Below the pieces are notes generated by a model. That model ran no database searches. It worked only from the letters and a program-made list of their open reading frames with translations, and was not told the DNA's origin. Below are positions 1-7,458 of a DNA stretch of 18,390 nt, in pieces. Origin of the DNA: Acidimicrobiaceae bacterium (lineage in GTDB: Bacteria > Actinomycetota > Acidimicrobiia > Acidimicrobiales > Ilumatobacteraceae); the NCBI GenBank assembly GCA_003455715.1, contig DMQJ01000222.1:1-18390 (forward strand), written 5' to 3'. The position numbers were made by a program, and so were the translations under genes. How positions within the stretch are numbered: position 1 is the stretch's first letter; every line of letters starts with the position of its first letter.

Positions 1-465
1 CGCCAACCCGAGGCGGGCCTGCACCATCTTCTGCACCTGCTCTTTCGGGGCGCCGCCCCAACCCGCCACCGAATCTTTCACCTGGTTGGGGGTGAACTGC
101 ACCACGTCGCACCCGAACGCTGCGGCCTCGGCGAGCGCCAAACCGCTGGCCTGACCCACACTCATCGCGGTGCGTACGTTGGTTTGGAAGAACACCTGCT
201 CGACCGCCACCGCATGCGGGCGGTACTGCTGCAGCAGCGACACCAGTTCGCCCTTCAACTCGGCGAGGCGGTGCGGGAGTGCAGCGGTGGTGGGCGTGCG
301 AATGACGCCGAGCGCGAGCGCCCGCACCGTGTTGCCCTGCGCGTAGAGCACCGCATAACCGCAGCGGGTGAGGCCAGGGTCGATGCCCATCACCACTGCG
401 CCGGCCAGTGAGGTGCCGGGGCGTGGCGCGCTGGGCGGCTGGTTGCCGTCGGACGGAGCGAACAC
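1..465 (-). CDS. ruvC: Holliday junction endonuclease RuvC (3' end outside window)
   Basis: RuvC resolves Holliday junctions together with RuvAB. The minus-strand translation contains GIDPGLTRCGYAVL, the RuvC N-terminal signature with the first catalytic Asp, and later AVEQVFFQTNVRTAMSVGQA with the catalytic Glu. The visible part ends at VQKMVQARLGLA, so the last two catalytic Asp residues lie beyond the window. Start choice is open. GTG at 465 lies 7 bases after a TAGGCT box and would be leaderless, but it adds about 23 low-complexity residues. GTG at 396 places the catalytic residues at D6 and E66, close to D7 and E66 of E. coli RuvC. The gene belongs to the actinobacterial pdxS-pdxT-yebC-ruvCAB neighbourhood; ruvA and ruvB would be expected past position 1. 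The family call is firm, the start is not. Confidence 0.93.
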   Translation of the reverse strand, partial: MFAPSDGNQPPSAPRPGTSLAGAVVMGIDPGLTRCGYAVLYAQGNTVRALALGVIRTPTTAALPHRLAELKGELVSLLQQYRPHAVAVEQVFFQTNVRTAMSVGQASGLALAEAAAFGCDVVQFTPNQVKDSVAGWGGAPKEQVQKMVQARLGLA

Positions 466-472
466 GCGTACG

Positions 473-478
473 AGCCTA
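473..478 (-). promoter_or_regulatory. candidate -10 box of ruvC
   Basis: On the minus strand TAGGCT (TANNNT type) is followed by 7 bases and then a GTG, the layout expected of a leaderless transcript. No good -35 box was identified. Inferred from spacing only. Confidence 0.4.
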
Positions 479-482
479 GCGG

Positions 483-528
483 CCTCGGTGGTGGCCGTGG
501 TGGATCCACCGAGGGCGCCACGTGTGGC
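483..528. promoter_or_regulatory. cluster of inverted repeats between divergent ruvC and lipoprotein genes
   Basis: Three inverted repeats lie in the 74-bp divergent gap. A perfect 9-bp repeat CCTCGGTGG/CCACCGAGG occupies 483-491 and 506-514. A perfect 12-bp palindrome GGTGGATCCACC at 499-510 overlaps its right arm. A second repeat GCCAC-GT-GTGGC lies at 517-528, just before the lipoprotein start. They could be an operator or competing hairpins in the lipoprotein 5' region. There is no T-tract, so a terminator is unlikely. Confidence 0.4.
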
Positions 529-539
529 ACGGTAGATGA

Positions 540-2573
540 ATGCGTCGTCACCGCCGCTCGGCCCCGACTCTCCTTGCACTCGTCGCCATCCTCGCCGCGG
601 GGTGCACCGACTCGTCGCCCTCGAGCGACTCATCTGCCCCGACGTCGGGGCCCGCCGACGAACCCTCGGTGAGCGTGAGCGTCGACACCGACCCGGCACC
701 AACCGGGCCAATGGCCGCGTCGCTCGTGTGCGACCCGCTCGACGAGTGGGCCTGCCTGTTGCCCTGGCCCAACGACGCATTCACGGTGCCCGACCCCTCC
801 ACGCCGACGGGCCGACGACTCGACCTGCGCAACACGGCGACGCCACGGAACGCCGCTGGCACCCACATCGACGTGACGGATCAGAACCGCGCCGACGGGT
901 TCTCACCCATGTCGATCGTGCTGGCCCATGTGCCCGGGCTCGACCCGGTCGCCAGTGGCATTGCGCCGAGCACCGACATCGGCGCATCGCTGGCCGACGA
1001 CGCACCCATCGTGCTGCTCGACACCACGTCGGGCGAGCGACTGGCGTACTGGGCGGAACTCGATGCGCAAGCGCCCGACGGTGAGCAGTTGCTGATGGTG
1101 CACCCCGCCCAGGCATTGCCCGAAGGCCATCGCATCGTGGTGGGTCTCCGCAACCTCGTCGGAACCGATGGCAACGTCATCGAACGCACCGAGGCGATGA
1201 ACGCCGCGCTGGAGGGCACCCCCGAGCCATCGGTGCGGGCACCCGACCTGTCGGAGGTGATCGACGACCTCACATCCGACGGTGTCGACGCCGACAGTTT
1301 GTACCTGGCGTGGGACTTCACCGTCGCGAGCGCGCAGTCGTTGGCGGGGCGAGCGCTGAGCATGCGCGACCAGGCGTACGACGTGCTTGCCGGTGCCTCA
1401 CCCGCCTTCGTTGTCGACGCCGTCGCCGACAACGGCACCGTGCGCACGATCGACGGCACCTACGGGGTACCCAACTTTCTCACCGGTGATGGTTCTCCTG
1501 GCAACACCCTGCTGCTCGACGCGGCCGGCCTCCCGTTGCTCAACGACAAGCAGCCAACCTTCACCGCCTCCTTTCGCTGTGTCGTGCCGACCGCAGCCGC
1601 CGCGCCCGTTCCGTTCATCGTGTACGGGCACGGCCTACTGGGCAGCCGCAACGAGGTCGACGCTCTCAGCTTCGCCGCGTCGCTCGGGCAAGCGGGGGCA
1701 TGCGCCACCGACGAGATCGGCATGAGTAGCGACGACATCGGCAACCTCGCCGGCATCCTCACCGACCTTTCCCGCTTCAACGAGCAGGCTGACCGCATGG
1801 TGCAGGGCCTGCTCAACCAGCAGATGCTCGGGCTGTTGCTCAACCACCCCGATGGGTTTGGCTCGCACCCCGACTTTGCCGGAGCAGTGGCCAACGGTGC
1901 CACCCAGTTCGTGGGCAACAGCCAGGGAGGCATCCTTGGCGGGGCGGCAAGCGCGTTGAGCAACGAGTGGGAGCGGGTGGTGCTGGGGGTGCCGGGCATC
2001 GGCTACTCCCTGCTGCTTCCCCGTTCCAGCGACTGGCCGCAGTTCCAAGCCGTGTTCGACGAGGCCTACACCAACGCGGCCGACCGGGTGCTGGCACTGC
2101 AACTCATCCAACTCTTGTGGGATCGCGGCGAGAACGCCGGCTACGTGCAACACCTCACCTCCGACCCGTACCCGGGCACCTCCCCCAAGCGGGTGCTGTT
2201 GGTGCAGGCCTTCGGCGACCATCAGGTGGCCAACGTGAGCACCGAGGTGCTGGCCCGCACCATTGGTGCCGTGGTGCACGAGCCGTCGCTCGCCGACGGG
2301 CGCAGCGCCGACACCGACCCGCAGTGGGGGCTACCACCCGCCGACTTCGACCAGCAAGACGACATCGACGCACTGCTGATGGTGTGGGACTTCGGTACGC
2401 CCGCCCCGCCAACGGTGAACCTGCCACCGTCGTCGCCCGACTACGGCGCCGACCCTCACGGTGCTGCGTCGGGCGAGACTGCCGTGTTGCTGCAGGCACT
2501 CACCTTCCTGCTCACCGGCGAGCTACTCGACGTGTGCCCGGAGGCCTGTACGGGAGCCCCGCTCAGCGGTTGA
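540..2573 (+). CDS. secreted lipase-like alpha/beta-hydrolase lipoprotein
   Basis: A 677-residue exported lipoprotein. Residues 1-22 form a lipoprotein signal (basic MRRHRR, hydrophobic core, lipobox LAAGC with Cys22), followed by a Ser/Thr/Pro-rich linker to about residue 50. The segment beginning CDPLDEWACLLPWPNDAFTV and the later NRADGFSPMS resemble the N-terminal region of large bacterial extracellular lipases. The hydrolase core has FIVYGHGLLGSRNE (oxyanion-type HG) and GNSQGG, the nucleophile elbow with Ser461. FGDHQVAN and the C-terminal DPHG are candidates for the acid and His, but I cannot assign them firmly. Substrate is unknown; an ester or lipid outside the membrane is inferred. 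The gene runs against all its neighbours and its 3' end overlaps bcp by 11 bp, so it looks inserted into the pdx-yebC-ruv locus. No clear Shine-Dalgarno sequence precedes the ATG. Confidence 0.85.
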   Translation: MRRHRRSAPTLLALVAILAAGCTDSSPSSDSSAPTSGPADEPSVSVSVDTDPAPTGPMAASLVCDPLDEWACLLPWPNDAFTVPDPSTPTGRRLDLRNTATPRNAAGTHIDVTDQNRADGFSPMSIVLAHVPGLDPVASGIAPSTDIGASLADDAPIVLLDTTSGERLAYWAELDAQAPDGEQLLMVHPAQALPEGHRIVVGLRNLVGTDGNVIERTEAMNAALEGTPEPSVRAPDLSEVIDDLTSDGVDADSLYLAWDFTVASAQSLAGRALSMRDQAYDVLAGASPAFVVDAVADNGTVRTIDGTYGVPNFLTGDGSPGNTLLLDAAGLPLLNDKQPTFTASFRCVVPTAAAAPVPFIVYGHGLLGSRNEVDALSFAASLGQAGACATDEIGMSSDDIGNLAGILTDLSRFNEQADRMVQGLLNQQMLGLLLNHPDGFGSHPDFAGAVANGATQFVGNSQGGILGGAASALSNEWERVVLGVPGIGYSLLLPRSSDWPQFQAVFDEAYTNAADRVLALQLIQLLWDRGENAGYVQHLTSDPYPGTSPKRVLLVQAFGDHQVANVSTEVLARTIGAVVHEPSLADGRSADTDPQWGLPPADFDQQDDIDALLMVWDFGTPAPPTVNLPPSSPDYGADPHGAASGETAVLLQALTFLLTGELLDVCPEACTGAPLSG

Positions 2574-3018
2574 GACCGGCCAGCACGTCGGTCAGTTCAC
2601 CGACGGGACGGAACGTCAGCCCGGCGATGGCGCGGTGCGCATAGCGAACCACGCCGTCACTGTCGATGATGAACACGCTGCGCCGCGGAAACCCGAGGGG
2701 CCCGAGCGTGCCGTACGCACCGGCGACCGCCTTGTCAGGGTCGGCGAGGAGCGGAAACTTGAACCCGTGCTTGGCCGCAAACTTCTCGTGACTGTCGACG
2801 CTCTGGGCGGAGATGGCCACCACTTGCGCATTGAGCGCCTCGAACTCGGCGAGGTCGTCGTTGTAGCTGTTGAGCTGCTTGGTGCACACCGGCGTGTCGT
2901 CGCCCGGGTAGAACACGAGCACGATCGGCTGGCCGAGGAAGTCGCTGAGCCCGAGTTGGCGGCCACCGGTTGCCTGGAGCCGGAAGTCGGGGGCGCGGTC
3001 GCCGACGGAGATGCTCAC
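2563..3018 (-). CDS. bcp: peroxiredoxin, Bcp/PrxQ type
   Basis: A 151-residue thiol peroxidase of the AhpC/TSA family that reduces hydroperoxides in the cytoplasm. The thioredoxin-like fold is recognisable from GDRAPDFRL near the N-terminus and the active-site stretch FYPGDDTPVCTKQ, with peroxidatic Cys45. E. coli Bcp has a second Cys at position 50; here that position is Asn and no other Cys is present, so this is a 1-Cys form that must be recycled by an external thiol. The conserved Arg is probably in PRRSVFIID. The start is GTG, overlapping the yebC stop as GTGA, so the two genes are probably translationally coupled. The 3' end overlaps the convergent lipoprotein gene by 11 bp. Confidence 0.93.
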   Translation of the reverse strand: MSISVGDRAPDFRLQATGGRQLGLSDFLGQPIVLVFYPGDDTPVCTKQLNSYNDDLAEFEALNAQVVAISAQSVDSHEKFAAKHGFKFPLLADPDKAVAGAYGTLGPLGFPRRSVFIIDSDGVVRYAHRAIAGLTFRPVGELTDVLAGLNR

Positions 3019-3761
3019 CCGCTGACCGCCTCCATCAGCTCCTCGCTGATATCGAAGTTGCTGTAGACGTCTTGCACATCGTCATTGTCGTCCAGTGCGT
3101 CCATGATTCGCAGGATCTTGCGCGCATCGTCGGCATCTGTCACATCGATGGTAACGCTCGACACCATGGTGCTCTCCGCCGAGGCGACGGTGAGGCCAGC
3201 AGCCTGCAGCGCGTCGCGCACCTCGTACACCACAGAGGGTTCGGAGGTGACCTTGAACCCTTCGCCGTCGGCGGCCACGTCGTCGGCGCCGGCTTCGAGC
3301 GCCGCCATCATCACGGTGTCTTCGTCGCCACCGGTCACGTAGATCACACCGCGGCGGCTGAACTGCCAGCCCACGGCTCCGGGCTCGGCCATGGAACCAC
3401 CGAGCTTGTTGAAGATGTTGCGCACGTCGGCGCTGGTGCGGTTGCGGTTGTCGGTGAGCACGTCGATGAGCATCGCCACGCCGCCAGGGCCATAGCCCTC
3501 ATACGTGATGCTCTCGTAGTTGCCGCCGTCGTTCATCCCGGCGCCACGCTTCACGGCACGGTCGATCGCGTCGTTGGTCATCTGTGCGGCCTTCGCCTTG
3601 AGGATGACCGTGCGCAGGGAGGCATTGGCGGAAGGGTCGGGGCCACCTTCGCGCGCCGCCACTTCGAGCTGCCGCGCGATCTTGTTGAACACCTTGGCGC
3701 GGGCCTTGTCGGCGGCGCCTTTCTTGTGCTTGATGGTTGCCCACTTGGAATGGCCCGACAT
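3015..3761 (-). CDS. yebC: YebC/PmpR-family protein
   Basis: A 248-residue YebC-family protein. Members are described as DNA-binding transcriptional regulators and, more recently, as factors that relieve ribosome stalling. The N-terminus MSGHSKWATIKHKKGAADKA is the family hallmark. NIARQLEVAAREGG-type sequence (here KIARQLEVAAREGG), YEGYGPGGVA and NRTSADVRNIFNKLGG follow in the expected order, and the length matches the family. The start is supported by a strong purine-rich site on the minus strand (AGGAGGGGAG at 3767-3776). It lies 21 bp after pdxT and overlaps bcp by 4 bp, so pdxS-pdxT-yebC-bcp is probably one transcript. No defect is visible. Confidence 0.97.
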   Translation of the reverse strand: MSGHSKWATIKHKKGAADKARAKVFNKIARQLEVAAREGGPDPSANASLRTVILKAKAAQMTNDAIDRAVKRGAGMNDGGNYESITYEGYGPGGVAMLIDVLTDNRNRTSADVRNIFNKLGGSMAEPGAVGWQFSRRGVIYVTGGDEDTVMMAALEAGADDVAADGEGFKVTSEPSVVYEVRDALQAAGLTVASAESTMVSSVTIDVTDADDARKILRIMDALDDNDDVQDVYSNFDISEELMEAVSG

Positions 3762-3782
3762 GGCCGCTCCCCTCCTGGTTGG

Positions 3783-4367
3783 TTACTGGATGATTCCGTG
3801 ATGACGAACGAACATGCCGTGCAGACGTGCGTCGTCGGTGAGTTCCGGGTGGAACGAAGCAACGGTGACCGAGCCCTGGCGAGCCAGCACGGGCACGCCG
3901 TCGTGCTCGGCGAGCACCTCCACCCCATCGCCGCAGCGCTCCATCTTGGGGGCGCGGATGAACACGGCGTGGAACGGCTCGGCCTCGCCGACGACAGCGA
4001 GATCGGTTTCGAAGCTGTCGATCTGGCGGCCGTACCCGTTGCGGCGCACGGCGATGTCGATGACCCCGAAGCTGCGCTGATCGGGCCTGCCATCGAGCAC
4101 CTCGCTGGCAAGCAGGATCATGCCCGCACAGGTGCCGAACACGGGCAGCCCGTCGATGAGGCGGCCCTTCAACTCGTCGAACAGGCCCGACGACGTGAGC
4201 AGGTTCGACATGGTGGTGCTCTCGCCGCCCGGCATCACCAGCGCGGCAAGGCCGTGCAGGTGTTCGGGCAGGCGCACCTGCCGGGTGGCGACCCCTACTT
4301 GGGCGAGGGCGCGCTCATGCGCGGCGAACGCGCCCTGCAGGGCGAGCACGCCGACGACCGGCTCCAC
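3783..4367 (-). CDS. pdxT: pyridoxal 5'-phosphate synthase glutaminase subunit PdxT
   Basis: A 194-residue class I glutamine amidotransferase that releases ammonia from glutamine and passes it to PdxS in the DXP-independent PLP pathway. Visible landmarks are VGVLALQGAFAAHERAL at the N-terminus, MPGGESTTM (the family GGES motif), GTCAGMILLA with the nucleophilic Cys, and FHPELT with the catalytic His and Glu near the C-terminus. Length is normal. The start is GTG, 38 bp after the end of pdxS, with a GGAG about 8 bases upstream. The position between pdxS and yebC is the standard actinobacterial order. Confidence 0.97.
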   Translation of the reverse strand: MEPVVGVLALQGAFAAHERALAQVGVATRQVRLPEHLHGLAALVMPGGESTTMSNLLTSSGLFDELKGRLIDGLPVFGTCAGMILLASEVLDGRPDQRSFGVIDIAVRRNGYGRQIDSFETDLAVVGEAEPFHAVFIRAPKMERCGDGVEVLAEHDGVPVLARQGSVTVASFHPELTDDARLHGMFVRHHGIIQ

Positions 4368-4405
4368 CTGGGGGCTCCGGTGAACGCGGCATCAGTGAGC
4401 CGACC

Positions 4406-5305
4406 TCACCAACCGCGCTCTGCGTAGCGCTGGTTGATCTCGTCCATGCCGATGCCGGTCATCGGGGCGCCGAGCCCGCGGCTGACCTTGGCGAGAATGT
4501 CGGCGTCGCGGAAGTGCGTGGTGGCCTCGACGATGGCGCGGGCGCGGCGGGCGGGCTCGTCGCTCTTGAAGATGCCCGACCCCACGAACACGGCCTCCGC
4601 GCCCAACTGCATGGCGAGGGCGGCGTCGGCCGGAGTGGCGATGCCACCGGCACAGAACATGGGCACCGGCAGCCAACCGGTTTCCGCGATCTCCTGCACG
4701 AGCGGCAGCGGCGCCTGGAGTTGCTTGGCCCACTGGAACAGCTCGGCCGAGTCGGCCTGGGTGATCTTGCGCATGTCGCCGATGATGTTGCGCAGGTGCC
4801 GCACGGCCTCCACCACGTTGCCGGTGCCGGCCTCGCCCTTCGAGCGGATCATGCACGCACCTTCGCTGATGCGCCGCAGCGCCTCACCGAGGTTGGTGGC
4901 GCCGCACACGAACGGCACGGCGAAACCGAACTTGTCGATGTGGTGGGTCTCGTCGGCGGGGGTGAGCACTTCGCTCTCGTCGATGTAGTCGACACCGAGC
5001 GCCTGCAGAATCTGCGCCTCCACGAAGTGACCGATGCGCACCTTGGCCATCACCGGGATGGTGACCGCAGCTTTGATGCCTTCGATCATCTCCGGGTCGC
5101 TCATGCGAGCCACCCCACCATCCTTGCGGATGTCGGCCGGTACACGCTCGAGTGCCATCACGGCGGTGGCGCCGCTGTCTTCGGCGATCTTCGCCTGCTC
5201 GGGGGTGACGACGTCCATGATGACGCCACCCTTCAACATCTCGGCAAGGCCTCGCTTCACCCGGTAGGTGCCGGTAGCGCGGGGCGCGGACGACTGATCA
5301 CTCAT
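4406..5305 (-). CDS. pdxS: pyridoxal 5'-phosphate synthase lyase subunit PdxS
   Basis: A 299-residue PdxS that condenses ribose 5-phosphate, glyceraldehyde 3-phosphate and PdxT-derived ammonia into PLP, as a dodecamer with PdxT. Family landmarks are [18 protein letters not shown] (catalytic Asp31), [13 protein letters not shown] (Lys88, which binds ribose 5-phosphate) and [19 protein letters not shown] (Lys156, the second active-site Lys). The C-terminal half has the phosphate-binding [11 protein letters not shown] and VFVGSGIF. The ATG lies 8 bases after a TACGCT box; the GGTGAT between them could also act as a weak ribosome site. First gene of the pdxS-pdxT-yebC-bcp run. Confidence 0.98.
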   Translation of the reverse strand: MSDQSSAPRATGTYRVKRGLAEMLKGGVIMDVVTPEQAKIAEDSGATAVMALERVPADIRKDGGVARMSDPEMIEGIKAAVTIPVMAKVRIGHFVEAQILQALGVDYIDESEVLTPADETHHIDKFGFAVPFVCGATNLGEALRRISEGACMIRSKGEAGTGNVVEAVRHLRNIIGDMRKITQADSAELFQWAKQLQAPLPLVQEIAETGWLPVPMFCAGGIATPADAALAMQLGAEAVFVGSGIFKSDEPARRARAIVEATTHFRDADILAKVSRGLGAPMTGIGMDEINQRYAERGW

Positions 5306-5313
5306 AGATCACC

Positions 5314-5319
5314 AGCGTA
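5314..5319 (-). promoter_or_regulatory. candidate -10 box of pdxS
   Basis: Minus-strand TACGCT (TANNNT) followed by 8 bases and the ATG of pdxS. A TTGACT at 5344-5349 looks like a -35 box, but it is 24 bases away, too far for a normal pair. Moderate to low support. Confidence 0.4.
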
Positions 5320-5363
5320 CCGCGGCAGTCCTGCGGGCGGCAGAGTCAATCCCGGTGCTGCCG

Positions 5364-5747
5364 CTACCAGGCCGGGGACGTGCCTCGATTGGCGGCCGCC
5401 GCCGCGAGCGAGTCGTCGAACGTCGCCACCGCAAGATCGTGAGCTATCCCACAGGCAAGGACGACACAGTCGGGCATCTTCAACCGGCTCGTTGCACGAA
5501 GCCGCGCCAACGCCACCGGATCGATGGGGAGACCCGACACAACCATTCCGATTGCCTCGAGTCGAGTGAGCACGCTGTTCTCCACACCGCCCCTGGCTGG
5601 ATGAACCAGAACCTCAGCAAGCGTCAGTGGATGCACAAAGAAGCGCTCCACTGACGCCAGCAGGTCGATCGCTTCCGCGTGGTGCACGTCGCTGTCGTCG
5701 AGCCAGCCAATCAGCACGCTTGCATCGACGACGATCAACTTGGCCAC
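5364..5747 (-). CDS. vapC: PIN-domain toxin VapC
   Basis: A 127-residue PIN-domain ribonuclease, the toxin of a type II toxin-antitoxin pair. VapC toxins cleave tRNA or rRNA. The acidic active-site set is present: Asp8 in VVDASVLIGWLD, Glu45 in TLAEVLVHP, Asp93 in KMPDCVVLA and Asp111 in ATFDDSLAA. The start is GTG at 5747, and the first 13 bases overlap the end of the upstream antitoxin gene, so translation is coupled. It lies 58 bp upstream of pdxS on the same strand. No truncation is visible, so the toxin should be functional. The exact RNA target cannot be read from sequence. Confidence 0.92.
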   Translation of the reverse strand: MAKLIVVDASVLIGWLDDSDVHHAEAIDLLASVERFFVHPLTLAEVLVHPARGGVENSVLTRLEAIGMVVSGLPIDPVALARLRATSRLKMPDCVVLACGIAHDLAVATFDDSLAAAAANRGTSPAW

Positions 5748-5971
5748 TCATCGCGCAGCTCGTCGCGGGCCCCACTCGGGTACCGCACGCCACCAGCAAG
5801 CGCCTCTACCAACTCCCGACGCGGCATCTTGGAGGTGGCGTGGCCACGACGTACCAGCATCGACACCAGCTCGGAAGGGCTGAGCTCGGGGTGCAGCTGC
5901 CGCTCGACCGCAAGTATGTGCTCAAGATCGCCCGTCGCTGTGATTGTGATTCGCTGCTTCGAGGTGGGCAC
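5735..5971 (-). CDS. vapB: VapB-type antitoxin
   Basis: A 78-residue protein directly upstream of and overlapping vapC, as expected of the cognate antitoxin. The N-terminal part (KQRITITATGDLEHILAVE) suggests a small DNA-binding dimerisation domain. The C-terminal part (SGARDELRDEWPS) is acidic and ends in a Trp-containing tail of the kind that plugs a PIN toxin groove. The GTG start at 5971 is chosen because TACACT lies 6 bases upstream (leaderless layout). A longer reading frame runs to 6010 but has no support. The antitoxin role rests mostly on position; the family is not certain. Confidence 0.8.
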   Translation of the reverse strand: MPTSKQRITITATGDLEHILAVERQLHPELSPSELVSMLVRRGHATSKMPRRELVEALAGGVRYPSGARDELRDEWPS

Positions 5972-5977
5972 GGCGAA

Positions 5978-5987
5978 AGTGTAACAC
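5978..5987 (-). promoter_or_regulatory. vapBC -10 box with overlapping small inverted repeat
   Basis: Minus-strand TACACT at 5978-5983 is followed by 6 bases and the vapB GTG. GTGT-A-ACAC at 5979-5987 is a short inverted repeat overlapping this box, a plausible half of an operator for VapBC autorepression. A TGCACT at 6001-6006 sits 17 bases upstream of the -10 box and matches the -35 consensus at only 3 of 6 positions. Confidence 0.45.
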
Positions 5988-6025
5988 CTCAAGCACAGCG
6001 AGTGCACCACCGCTACCCGCGGAGC

Positions 6026-6067
6026 GCTGCGGAGACGATCAACCGGCTCTACAAGACCGAGTGCGAC
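6026..6067 (+). pseudogene. remnant of an IS3-family transposase (OrfB core)
   Basis: About 14 codons read AAETINRLYKTECD and then hit a TAG. The sequence resembles the NALAETINGLYKTE(C/L)I stretch of the IS3-family OrfB integrase core, which normally continues with about 40 more residues. The match stops where the neighbouring IS1380-like element begins. Too short for a formal family call, but the motif is distinctive. Confidence 0.55.
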
Positions 6068-6084
6068 TAGCTAGCCCGGATCTT

Positions 6085-7155
6085 TCATAGGGCTGCTTGA
6101 GCCGCCTGGGGTGTGGTCACGGTGAGTGATGTGAAGGCGGTGCGGACGCGGTGGATGGCGTCGAGGAGGACGTCGGTCCATGGCCAGTGACGGTCGAGAT
6201 GAAGCCGTTGCCCGGTGGGTGTGATGCGTGCTGCGATGTGGAGCAGTCGGTGTCGGATGGTCTTGGGGGTGGCGCGGCGGAGCTGGCCGGTGCAGCCGAT
6301 GCGTTGCGCCCAGCCGAGCAGGTCGTTCGCTGCGAAGCAGAGCTGCATCCAGACGTCGTTGTTGACGATGTCATCGAACGGCAAGTTCGACAGCCCGGTG
6401 GCCTTCGCGTCGCGGATGACGTTCTCGGCGCGGGCCCGCTGCCGTTGTTGCAGCTCGAGCGCAGCGACGTCGGCGCCGGTCCGGTTGGTGATGAACGCGG
6501 TGTGGCGCATTCCTTCGATGGTGTCGAACAACGACAACTGGGCGCCCGGGTGCGGTCGTTCGCGGCGCACGATCAGCCGTGTTCCGGCGGGCCAGATGTC
6601 GAGGTTGACGAGGCCGGTGAGCTCGACGACTTCGGCGCCGTCACGACGCGAACCGTCAGTCTCGACGGCTGGGTGCCAGCAGCCGGTTTGCACACACGCG
6701 ACGCCGTCACGCACACGTCCGTCGATCTGGTAGCCGAGAGAGAACTCGATGTTCCGCTCGACGCATTCCTCGGCGAGCCAGTGCGACGCCCCGGCAGAGT
6801 CAGACCGGACAAGGATCCGGCGCTCGACGATGCTCTGGTCGTCGCCGACGTGATGGCCGGTCTGCCACACCGGTGGGAGCTGCGCGAGTGCGTCGGCGAG
6901 CAACACGATGTGATCGGCGGCGCAGTTGGCGCCGGCGTTGCCCGGGCGAAGAATGCCAGCGAGGACCTCGTCAGTCTCGGCGCGCATCGCCAACAACGGA
7001 TGATGCCCGAAGGTGCGCTTGTAGGTCGGCACCGCGTCCTGCTTGTCGGCCTTGGTACGGATGATCGTCGAGTCGACATCGACGATCAACGTGTCACTCG
7101 ACGGGCCTGCACCCGCGGCCCACGCCTGAGCCCGTGCAGCCGCACGAGCGGCGGC
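6085..7155 (-). pseudogene. IS1380-family transposase, N-terminus missing
   Basis: About 356 residues of a DDE transposase of the IS1380 family, normally about 460 residues long. The readable part begins near ARAQAWAAGAGP and contains IVDVDSTI (first Asp), FGHHPLLAMRAETDEVLAG, LVRSDSAGASHWL (second Asp) and RARAENVIRDAK (Glu), so the catalytic triad is intact. It ends QAAQAAL with TGA at 6085. The roughly 100 N-terminal residues are absent: before about 7155 the frame turns into non-homologous Arg/Gly-rich sequence and, on the other strand, into another transposase remnant. There is no proper start codon or ribosome site at the break. Probably dead; movable in trans only if both ends survive, and only the 6070 side is present. 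Confidence 0.85.
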
Positions 7156-7163
7156 GATCCCGG

Positions 7164-7241
7164 ATGACGAACTGGACCAACTACCGCACCCGCGCCCTGC
7201 TCTACGCCGGACGACCGGACTGGTCACTCCTCGATGCCTGA
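7164..7241 (+). pseudogene. remnant of a transposase C-terminus, ISL3-like
   Basis: A 25-residue plus-strand stretch, MTNWTNYRTRALLYAGRPDW then SLLDA and a stop, resembles the (F)RNxxNYRxRxLLyaG-W C-terminus of ISL3-family transposases. Everything upstream is missing because the truncated IS1380-like gene begins there. Assignment to ISL3 is from memory of the family ending and is tentative. Confidence 0.4.
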
Positions 7242-7458
7242 CCCCACGCCGAAATCCGAAGCCCCGACAAGCTTCGCAAGCCACCTTCGCTCCAAAAGGC
7301 CCGCACCGACGGCCACTACCGCAACACCGAACTCGACCGCTGCGTCGCGTTGAGTACTCAATCTTCGACCAGCCGCACACAGTCTGCATTCAGCCTTGGT
7401 TATCTGCCCCTGCGAGCGGTGTTATAGGAACGTTGCGAGGGGGAGATCTTGGGGTTGC
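7242..7458. other. non-coding stretch after the IS remnants
   Basis: No credible gene is seen. The only distinct structure is a perfect 12-bp palindrome TTGAGTACTCAA at 7350-7361. The sequence is probably further IS debris plus the region downstream of the small lipoprotein gene that ends at 7459. Confidence 0.4.

Larger units (their letters stand above)
6068..7241. mobile_element. composite of decayed insertion sequences
   Basis: The 3' part of an IS1380-like element (minus strand) fills most of this stretch. It directly abuts an IS3-type remnant at its 6068 side and an ISL3-like remnant at its 7160 side. The junction at 6067-6074 reads CTAGCTAG, which could hold a 4-bp target duplication, but the opposite element end is lost so this cannot be confirmed. 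The exact terminal inverted repeat was not identified. Confidence 0.6.

Noticed and set aside
2970..4427. A 485-codon plus-strand open frame.
   Set aside because: It is the antisense shadow of yebC and pdxT, whose families are firmly recognised; its His/Gly/Val-rich composition is typical of antisense GC-rich frames.
6151..7167. A 338-codon plus-strand open frame.
   Set aside because: Antisense to the IS1380-type transposase, which has the catalytic triad.
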